Origin: Acidobacteriota bacterium
GTDB lineage: Bacteria > Acidobacteriota > Blastocatellia > Pyrinomonadales > Pyrinomonadaceae
Assembly (NCBI GenBank): GCA_019239425.1
Contig: JAFAZX010000061.1
Span: 1 to 59,690 of the forward strand
Direction: 5' to 3'
DNA length: 59,690 nt
A model generated the notes under the pieces. That model did not search any database. It was not told the origin of the DNA and saw only the letters and a program-made list of their open reading frames with translations. Positions within the stretch are counted from its first letter, which is position 1. Every line of letters starts with the position of its first letter. Shown here one piece after another: positions 8,202 to 14,298 of this stretch. Both the position numbers and the translations under genes were made by a program.

Positions 8202-9015
8202 CGGCTTCCAGCTCCTTCCTGACCCGCGCCAGCTCCTCCTCCTCGACGAAGCGCCACGTCCGCGCCGACTCGCGCCCCGTGTGCGCCTCCCGGATGGCCG
8301 CGACTATCCCCGGGTATGCGCCGCAGCGGCAGATGTTGCCGCTCATCCGCTCGCGTATCTCGTCGTCCGAAAGTTGTTTGAAGGGTGCCGTCACGTCCTC
8401 GGTGACGTGGCTCACGTCGCCGCGCTTCGCCTCCTCCAACATCCCGACGGCCGAGCAGAGCTGCCCCGGCGTGCAGTAGCCGCACTGGAAGCCGTCGTAC
8501 TTGATGAAGGCCGCCTGCAACGGGTGCAGCTCCTCGCCGCGCGCGAGCCCCTCGACGGTCGTCACCTCCCTGCCCTCTAAGGTCGCGGCCAGCGTCAGGC
8601 ACGACAGCACGCGCCTCCCGTCCACGAGCACCGTGCAGGCCCCGCACTGCCCCTGGTCGCAGCCCTTCTTCGTGCCCGTCATCTCCAGACGCTCGCGCAG
8701 CGCGTCGAGCAGCACCGTGCGCGAATCCACCTCGAGTGTCTTCGCCGCCCCGTTGACCTTCAGCGCGACCCTGACCGGGTTCTCCAACGCGGGCGCCGCG
8801 GCGAAGACCGCGCCGGGCTCCGCGGCGAGCGCGGCCAGCGCCTGCTCCTTCTCCATGAGCATCAGGGCGAACAGCCCCATGCTGCCCGCGAGCGTCTGCC
8901 CCAGGAAGGTGCGGCGCGCCTGCCCGACCTCGCCCAGCGTCGGCATCTCCCTCAGCAAAGCCTCCTCGTCGGCCGAAAGCTCCGCCCCCGAGGTCTCGTC
9001 CAAGTCGTCTTTCAT
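8188..9015 (-). CDS. paoA: Aldehyde oxidoreductase, 2Fe-2S subunit with Tat signal (PaoA/YagT-like)
   Basis: A protein of 275 residues. An N-terminal hydrophilic leader precedes a Tat-like signal at 34-56 (RRTFLGQ then a hydrophobic stretch). The first [2Fe-2S] cluster uses Cys119, Cys124, Cys127 and Cys139 (CDQGQCGAC). The second, in the helical domain, uses Cys178, Cys181, Cys229 and Cys231 (CGYC...CRC). The start at 9015 is preferred over 9042 because GGGGGAG lies just upstream of it. This is the first gene of the operon paoABC-paoD-mocA-SDR. The Tat signal indicates that the folded trimer acts in the periplasm; a tatC gene begins at the other end of this window. Confidence 0.87.
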   Translation of the reverse strand: MKDDLDETSGAELSADEEALLREMPTLGEVGQARRTFLGQTLAGSMGLFALMLMEKEQALAALAAEPGAVFAAAPALENPVRVALKVNGAAKTLEVDSRTVLLDALRERLEMTGTKKGCDQGQCGACTVLVDGRRVLSCLTLAATLEGREVTTVEGLARGEELHPLQAAFIKYDGFQCGYCTPGQLCSAVGMLEEAKRGDVSHVTEDVTAPFKQLSDDEIRERMSGNICRCGAYPGIVAAIREAHTGRESARTWRFVEEEELARVRKELEADETV

Positions 9016-9258
9016 GTTCGACTCCCCCTGTCTGTCCCTCAACCGATCTCCTACAAAGGCCGCAGGCCCAGACCTCCGCCGCCTGAGCCTGCACCAACAA
9101 CGACCCGTCGCCGGAACGCCCCCGCGTTCTCAACTCTTATGACCGCGCGCGGTCTCGTCTGTGAGCGTGTCTCTTTGCCTGCTAACGTAACACACGACGA
9201 CCCGCCCCGTGTATGGGGGCGACATACTTCACACGACGGGCGTCGTCGATTCGCCGAA

Positions 9259-9599
9259 CTACCGCGGTTGCTTTTCCGGCCTGGCGGCGACGACTTTCGC
9301 CAACGACTTTCGGGCCGCTTCGGCCTGCTGCCTGCCGATGTTCTTTTCGATCAAATCAAAGGCCTGCTTCAACCCGCTTTCCGTCAGCCCCGTGTTCATC
9401 GCCATCGACAGGTGAGACTCCAGTTGCGGCTCGACGCCCGGCATCGCGGCGAGCGCCGAGACGGTGACCAGCTCGCGCTGCCGGTGGCTACGTCTAAGGT
9501 TTGATTGTTATTCATATTGGCTTGTCCGTTCATCTCGTTAGAACTGATTATCAGTAAAAAGATAAAGGCCATGACGACTCGAATTCTTATCCCTTTCAT
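9259..9599 (-). pseudogene. Decayed carboxymuconolactone decarboxylase-family gene (internal deletion plus frameshift)
   Basis: From an ATG at 9599 (GGAGA upstream) the frame encodes a signal peptide (MKGIRIRVVMAFIFLL...) and the start of a mature protein (NMNNNQTLDV), then runs into unrelated residues. In the next frame, from about 9490 down to 9259, is the C-terminal part of a carboxymuconolactone decarboxylase-like domain: RQRELVTVSALAAMPGVE, then LESHLSMAMNTGLTE. From family memory the intact exported protein is about 250 residues with two such domains, so the middle has been lost and the reading frame broken at the join. No intact copy is seen nearby. The call rests on the two frames abutting. 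Confidence 0.75.
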
Positions 9600-9641
9600 T
9601 TTCTCCAACGCATTATTCGAAACGCCCGTCTCGGTAAACCG

Positions 9642-9692
9642 ATGGGTTCTCTGAAACAGAGAACGGCCGATTCTCTGTTTCAGAGAACCCAT
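9642..9692. terminator. 22-bp perfect inverted repeat with nested palindromes
   Basis: ATGGGTTCTCTGAAACAGAG begins a 22-bp arm (9642-9663) that pairs perfectly with 9671-9692 over a 7-nt loop. Each arm also contains its own hairpin (TTCTCTG-AAA-CAGAGAA). It ends 9 bp from the stop of the aldo/keto reductase gene at 9701, so it probably stops that minus-strand transcript before the decayed gene. There is no clear T-tract. Confidence 0.6.
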
Positions 9693-9700
9693 CCCAACGC

Positions 9701-10699
9701 TCAACGATTGACCAGCCTCTGCGAGCCTTCGCCGTAGCGCGCCCCCTGCACCTGAATCTGTGCGGTAAGCAGATCGAGTTCGCGGAGGTCGTCTTCCGTC
9801 AAAACGACCTCGACCGCGCCGAGATTCTCTTCGAGCCGATGCAGTTTCGTCGTCCCCGGAATCGGCACGACCCAGGGCTTCTGGGCGAGCACCCAGGCGA
9901 GCGCGATCTGCGCGGGCGTCGCCTGTTTCTGTTCGGCGAACTTTCCGACCAGCTCGACCAGCGCCTGATTTGCCTTGCGGTTCTCCTCCGAAAAGCGAGG
10001 CACGGTGTTACGAAAATCCGTGTTGTCGAACGTCGTGTTCGCGTCGATTTTGCCCGTCAGAAAGCCTTTGCCGAGCGGGCTGAACGGGACGAACCCGATG
10101 CCGAGTTCTTCGAGCGCCGGCAGAATCTCCTCTTCGGGTTCGCGCCACCACAACGAGTATTCGCTTTGCAGCGCGGCGACGGGCTGCACGGCGTGCGCGC
10201 GGCGGATGACTTCGACCCCGGCTTCGGAAAGTCCGAAGTGCCTGACCTTGCCTTCCCGAATTAATTCTTTGACCGCGCCCGCCACGTCTTCAATCGGCAC
10301 GCTCGGGTCAACGCGGTGTTGATAGAACAGGTCGATGTAATCGGTCTTGAGTCGTCTGAGCGAAGCTTCGGCGACTTCCCGGACGTGTTCGGGGCGGCTG
10401 TCGAGCGGCGGGTTTTGATGCTGCGTCCCGTCGCGGTCAATGTTGAACCCGAACTTGGTGGCGATGACGACCTGCTCCCGCACCGGAGCCAGAGCCTCGC
10501 CGACGAGTTCCTCATTCGCGAACGGGCCGTAGACTTCCGCCGTGTCGAAGAAGGTGACTCCCCGTTCGACGGCCGCGCGGATCAACGCGATTCCGTCTTT
10601 CGGGTCAATCGGCTGGCCGAGGCCGAAGCTCATCCCCATGCAGCCGAGCCCGAGCGCCGACACTTCCAGGCCGCTGTTCCCGAGTCTTCTTTTTTGCAT
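9701..10699 (-). CDS. Aldo/keto reductase
   Basis: A 332-residue TIM-barrel oxidoreductase. The catalytic tetrad is visible as Asp52 and Tyr57 (FDTAEVYG), Lys82 (IATKFGF) and His128 (YQHRVDP). The NADPH-binding C-terminal part includes IPGTTKLHRLEENLGA. Length and motifs fit the large bacterial AKR group that reduces small aldehydes and ketones. It is followed downstream by a strong hairpin and preceded by a broken MFS gene, a cupin gene and an alcohol dehydrogenase gene, all on the minus strand. Genes of this kind often form a detoxification or stress cluster under an AraC regulator, and one is encoded at 12825-13733. Substrate is not known. Confidence 0.88.
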   Translation of the reverse strand: MQKRRLGNSGLEVSALGLGCMGMSFGLGQPIDPKDGIALIRAAVERGVTFFDTAEVYGPFANEELVGEALAPVREQVVIATKFGFNIDRDGTQHQNPPLDSRPEHVREVAEASLRRLKTDYIDLFYQHRVDPSVPIEDVAGAVKELIREGKVRHFGLSEAGVEVIRRAHAVQPVAALQSEYSLWWREPEEEILPALEELGIGFVPFSPLGKGFLTGKIDANTTFDNTDFRNTVPRFSEENRKANQALVELVGKFAEQKQATPAQIALAWVLAQKPWVVPIPGTTKLHRLEENLGAVEVVLTEDDLRELDLLTAQIQVQGARYGEGSQRLVNR

Positions 10700-10719
10700 T
10701 TGCGTCTCCCTTTAATTCT

Positions 10720-11106
10720 TCACGAAGTCAAAACCTCAAGTCCGCTCGCGTGCCCGACGCGGCGCTTCAGGAGCCGCGCGGCGACCGCCGCGGAGCACGT
10801 CACGACGAGCGCGCTCGCGAGGAAGACCGCGCTCAGGCCGAACGCGCCCGCGAACAGTCCCAGCAAGGGGTTGGCTAACCCCAGCGCCAAATCGAGGAAC
10901 GCGGTGTAAGCCCCCATCGCGAGGCCTCGGCTCTCGGCCGGCGCGCGCCTGACCGCCTCCACGCCGAAGCCCGGATAGACGAGCGAATAGCCGAAGCCCG
11001 TGACCGCCGCCATGATCGGCAGCAGCGCCGTCACGACCGAACTCTTCGTCTCCGGCTCCCGGGGCGAGTCAGAGGACAAGGACAACCCTCGAATGTTACC
11101 GGACAT
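10720..11106 (-). pseudogene. C-terminal remnant of an MFS transporter (YhhS/YfcJ-like)
   Basis: The 128-residue frame begins with a hydrophilic, unrelated stretch of about 25 residues. It then enters the last transmembrane helices of a major-facilitator transporter: GFGYSLVYPGFGVEAVRR, RGLAMGAYTAFLDLALG and two more hydrophobic segments. The intact family has about 390 residues and 12 helices; roughly the first 270 residues are missing here. The remnant keeps an open frame and a possible start at 11106, but a transporter with only about four helices is unlikely to work. It sits 20 bp upstream of the aldo/keto reductase start. Confidence 0.7.
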
Positions 11107-11136
11107 GCTTAACTCTTCTTCCGAAGTCGGCTCGTA

Positions 11137-11532
11137 TCAACCCTCGTACTGCTCGTCGCCGACCTTCTCCATCCACTCGACGGCCTTCCCGTCGAGCGCC
11201 TCCTGGATGGCGACGTGCGACATCGCGGTCGTCGAGGTCGCGCCGTGCCAGTGCCTCTCGTTCGGCGGGCACCAGACCACGTCGCCCGCGCGTATCTCAA
11301 CCTTCGGCCCGCCCTCGCTCTGCACCCAGCCGCACCCTTGGGTGACGACCAAAGTCTGCCCGAGCGGGTGCCAGTGCCACGCAGACCTCGCGCCCGGCTC
11401 GAAGCTGACGAGCGCGCAGCTCACGCGCGAAGGCTCGTGCGCCTGCGACAGCGGGTCGATGCGCACGCCGCCGGTGAAGAACTCCTCCGGCCCCTTCTGG
11501 GAAGGCTGCGAGCCACTTCTTTTGACTTCCAT
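11137..11532 (-). CDS. Cupin-domain protein
   Basis: A small 131-residue cupin. Metal ligands are visible in motif 1 (AWHWHPLGQTLVV, with a Glu replaced by Gln) and motif 2 (PPNERHWHGAT). The central sheet contains the usual GDVVWCP turn. Small cupins of this kind bind a divalent metal and often sit beside carboxymuconolactone-decarboxylase-like and oxidoreductase genes, as here, though that partner is decayed. It starts 22 bp after the alcohol dehydrogenase stop, so the two are probably co-transcribed. No signal peptide, so it should be cytoplasmic. Specific activity cannot be told. Confidence 0.8.
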   Translation of the reverse strand: MEVKRSGSQPSQKGPEEFFTGGVRIDPLSQAHEPSRVSCALVSFEPGARSAWHWHPLGQTLVVTQGCGWVQSEGGPKVEIRAGDVVWCPPNERHWHGATSTTAMSHVAIQEALDGKAVEWMEKVGDEQYEG

Positions 11533-11554
11533 CTTCTGAATACCTCCGACCGGT

Positions 11555-12577
11555 TTACGGCATCAGCAGCGCCTTGATCGCGCGGCGCTCGTCCATCGCC
11601 TTGTAGCCTTCGGCCACCTGTTCGAGCGGCAGCCTCAAATCGAAGACCTTGCCCGGGTCGATCTTGCGATTCCAGATGAGGTCGATCAGTTCGGGCAGGA
11701 AGCGGCGCACGGGCGCGGGGCCGCCGAGCAGATGAACCTCCGAGAAGAACAACTCCTGTCCCGGTATCTCGACGCCGTGCGTGACCCCGACGAAGCCGAC
11801 GTGGCCGCCGGGGCGCGTCGAGCGTATCGCCTGCATCATCGACTCCTGCGTGCCGACCGCCTCGACCACGGAGTGCGCGCCGAGCCCGCCGGTCAACTCC
11901 TTGACGCGGGCCACGCCCTCGTCTCCGCGCTCCCCGACGATGTCGGTCGCGCCGAACTCGCGTGCGAGCGTGGCCCGCGCCTCGTGGCGGCTCATCATGA
12001 TGATGCGCTCGGCGCCCATCTGCCGGGCCGCGATGACCGCGCACAGGCCGACCGCGCCGTCGCCGACGATGGCCGCGGTCGAGCCGGGCTTCACGTCCGC
12101 CGCGTCGGCCGCGAACCAACCCGTCCCGAGCACGTCCGAGGCCGCGAGCAGGCTCGGGACGAGGTCGTCTTCGGGCAGGTCGGGCGTGGCGACCAGCGTG
12201 CCGTCGGCGAGCGTGACGCGAATGAAGGGCGCCTGCGCGCCCGTCGGGGCGGCCAACTCGCCGCGCACGCAGCGGCTCTGGTAACCCGCCTGACAGATGG
12301 GACAGGTGTTGTCCGAAGAGAAGAACGAGCCGACGACGAACTGGCCGGGCTTGATGTTCCTGACCGCGCCGCCGACCTCTTCGACGACGCCGCAGTACTC
12401 GTGGCCCATCGGCCTCGGCTCGGTGACCGGGTCGTCGCCGCGGTAGGGCCAAAGGTCTGAGCCGCAGACGCAGGTGGCCGCAGTCCTGATGATGGCGTCG
12501 GTCGGCTCGATGATTTCGGGCTCCGGGCGTTCCTCGAAGCGAACGTCGCGCGGGCCGTAGAGAACTGTTCCTCGCAT
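11555..12577 (-). CDS. Zinc-dependent alcohol dehydrogenase (MDR family)
   Basis: A 340-residue medium-chain dehydrogenase. Zinc ligands are Cys38 (CGSD), His59 and Glu60 (MGHEYCG). A structural-zinc loop has Cys92, Cys95 and Cys103, with one expected cysteine not evident. The NAD(P)-binding Rossmann motif is IVGDGAVGL. The frame is open to 12676, but MRGTVLYGP at 12577 is the natural family start. Downstream are the cupin, broken MFS and aldo/keto reductase genes; upstream is the AraC regulator, 248 bp away. That gap carries two tandem repeats that could be regulator sites. Substrate is unknown. Confidence 0.87.
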   Translation of the reverse strand: MRGTVLYGPRDVRFEERPEPEIIEPTDAIIRTAATCVCGSDLWPYRGDDPVTEPRPMGHEYCGVVEEVGGAVRNIKPGQFVVGSFFSSDNTCPICQAGYQSRCVRGELAAPTGAQAPFIRVTLADGTLVATPDLPEDDLVPSLLAASDVLGTGWFAADAADVKPGSTAAIVGDGAVGLCAVIAARQMGAERIIMMSRHEARATLAREFGATDIVGERGDEGVARVKELTGGLGAHSVVEAVGTQESMMQAIRSTRPGGHVGFVGVTHGVEIPGQELFFSEVHLLGGPAPVRRFLPELIDLIWNRKIDPGKVFDLRLPLEQVAEGYKAMDERRAIKALLMP

Positions 12578-12765
12578 GATGTCTAAAACCTCCGTGTCCT
12601 GCTCTGACTCGCCTGGTTGATGCTGTAAGAATTTTAGAGAGAGTGCGGCGGACAGTCGCGCGCACTCTTGCGTCACCTGTGCCGATATTGCTCGAAACCT
12701 GATTCGGGGCTAGGAGGGTAATAGTCCTGCGCAGAGGCGCGGAAGCGTGCGCGGTCGCGTACCCT

Positions 12766-12801
12766 TAGGGTGGAATTTTCGTGCCCGTAAGGTGGAATTT
12801 T
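12766..12801. promoter_or_regulatory. Tandem 14-bp direct repeats, candidate AraC-type operator
   Basis: TAGGGTGGAATTTT (12766-12779) and TAAGGTGGAATTTT (12788-12801) differ at one base, and their starts are 22 bp apart, about two turns of the helix. They lie between the AraC regulator gene and the alcohol dehydrogenase gene it probably controls, 24 bp past the regulator stop. Spacing and orientation match the way AraC/XylS proteins bind; the link is inferred. Confidence 0.5.
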
Positions 12802-12824
12802 TGCCCGGCTAATTCGCGGCAGGG

Positions 12825-13733
12825 TCAACGCTGCCGTCGGTAGTCGCTCGGCGAAAGACCTGTCTCCCTGCGGAAGAGGCGCGCGAAGTGGCTCGGGTTG
12901 GTGTAGCCGACTTCGAGGGCGACCTCGATCACGCCCAGCTTCGTCTCGCGCAGCAGCCGCCGCGCCTCGTTGATTCGCAGGTCGATGTGGTAGCGCGAGG
13001 GCGAGACGCCCGTGGCGGCCTTGAAGAGGCGCTGGAAGTGAAACTTGCTGAGGCCCGCCTGCGCCGCCAGCCGTTCGAGGCTGAACTCCTCGGCCAGGTG
13101 CTCGGCCATCCAGTCCGTGAGCTGCCGGAGCTTGTAGCCGGGGAGTGAGGGGCTGCTGCTGGTGTGCGACTCTTCGTCCGTCACGCCGTAGTTGCGGGCG
13201 AGGTGGATGGCGACGGCCTGCGCGATAGCCTCGACGAAGAGCGGGCTCGCCTGCGGGCGCATCAGTTCTTCACGCAGCAGCCCCAGCAACGAATTCAAGC
13301 CTTCGTCGTTGAACGCCGAAGCGTCCCGCAGTCGGGCGTGGGTCGCTGCGCCCCCGAAGACTTCGTCGAGGGCGCGTTGGAGGACGGGCAGCTCGACGAA
13401 GACCAGCATCGACTCGAACGGCTCGTCGCCGACGGCCCTCCACCGGACGTCGTAAGGGGCACCGCCGGTGGTGAGGAAGAAGGAGCCCTTCCTGATCCGG
13501 TTGGTGAGCCAGGGCCCGCCGCCCTCCCGCTCCTGAAAGTCCACCTCGCCCGAGATAGTCCAGGCGAGGAAGGGCTCGCTGACCGAAGGGAGGTGCATCG
13601 TGTCAACGTTAGACGGTAGGGCGGTGACCCACGCCTTGATGTCGCGCCAGGCCTCGCCCCGGCCCTCGAACAGACACTCCCCTCCCGCGTAGCGCCAGAA
13701 GGCTTCGGCCGACGTTGTCTCGGGAACAGACAT
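12825..13733 (-). CDS. AraC family transcriptional regulator
   Basis: A protein of 302 residues. The N-terminal cupin-like sensing domain resembles AraC_binding_2/6-type regulators (FLAWTISGEVDFQER). The C-terminal double helix-turn-helix holds FSLERLAAQAGLSKFHFQRLFK and the signature GYTNPSHFARLFRRETG. The frame reaches 13892, but the ATG at 13733 fits the family start. It is upstream of and parallel to the ADH/cupin/AKR genes and is likely their activator. Two small palindromes lie in its own leader. The ligand is unknown. Confidence 0.88.
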   Translation of the reverse strand: MSVPETTSAEAFWRYAGGECLFEGRGEAWRDIKAWVTALPSNVDTMHLPSVSEPFLAWTISGEVDFQEREGGGPWLTNRIRKGSFFLTTGGAPYDVRWRAVGDEPFESMLVFVELPVLQRALDEVFGGAATHARLRDASAFNDEGLNSLLGLLREELMRPQASPLFVEAIAQAVAIHLARNYGVTDEESHTSSSPSLPGYKLRQLTDWMAEHLAEEFSLERLAAQAGLSKFHFQRLFKAATGVSPSRYHIDLRINEARRLLRETKLGVIEVALEVGYTNPSHFARLFRRETGLSPSDYRRQR

Positions 13734-13763
13734 GAAACGGTACGGACGTTCGACGGTGGTTAA

Positions 13764-13793
13764 GCAGAATCTGCGTACATTGTCAGGGACAAT
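13764..13793. promoter_or_regulatory. Two short palindromes in the AraC-gene leader
   Basis: GCAGA-A-TCTGC (13764-13774) and ATTGTC-AGG-GACAAT (13779-13793) lie 31-60 bp upstream of the regulator start in an AT-richer patch. They may be an autoregulatory operator; this is sequence pattern only. Confidence 0.35.
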
Positions 13794-14023
13794 ATCTAAC
13801 TCAATCTTTATTCTGAGTGAAGCGTAATTCCGCGAAAAGATTCTTTTGTAGAAGTAGAGTCCTCGTTCCCTACTTGTTCGCCCCCGATTCATCGCCTCTC
13901 GTCAGCGCCCGCGGACGGTTCGTCACATTCCCTAAACCTCGCGGCGCAAAGCCTCGTCTATCCCGGCGTGGGCACGTCTCCCCGCACTGGTAATACTCTT
14001 AACGGCTAAGGCTGGAGGTTTCG

Positions 14024-14260
14024 ATGATGAAGGGCTTAGACATTCCGCTCTGGGCGGTCGGGACGGCAGGTACCGTGTACGCGCTCTACGAGTTCATGCG
14101 GTTCGCGACGGCGAAAGACCCGGCGGGCTTCCAGGACGTGTGGGCGGGCGTGGGCCACCTCTACGTCGCGCTGGCCGCCGCCGCCGCGGCCGCCGCCTGT
14201 ATCGTCTGGGCCTTCGTGCGGCGGCCCCGCGTGATGGAGGAGATTCACGTCACCAAGTGA
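14024..14260 (+). CDS. Small two-helix membrane protein, unknown function
   Basis: A 78-residue protein with an ATG at 14024 (a second follows at once) and GGAGG 9-10 bp upstream. Two hydrophobic helices are predicted at about 8-27 (IPLWAVGTAGTVYALYEFMRF) and 45-65 (HLYVALAAAAAAAACIVWAFV), with a basic C-terminal end. No family was recognised. It is isolated on the plus strand, converging on the large ABC permease gene; a GAGTGAGAG/CTCTCACTC hairpin separates them. The good ribosome site and clear helices argue for a real gene. Confidence 0.65.
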   Translation: MMKGLDIPLWAVGTAGTVYALYEFMRFATAKDPAGFQDVWAGVGHLYVALAAAAAAAACIVWAFVRRPRVMEEIHVTK

Positions 14261-14277
14261 GGGCGTGAGGTTTGGAA

Positions 14278-14298
14278 GAGTGAGAGCCTCTCTCACTC
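14278..14298. terminator. Small bidirectional hairpin between convergent genes
   Basis: GAGTGAGAG-CCT-CTCTCACTC is a perfect 9-bp stem with a 3-nt loop. It overlaps the stop codon of the permease gene (14293-14295) and follows the plus-strand gene by 17 bp. It could end both transcripts. Confidence 0.45.
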
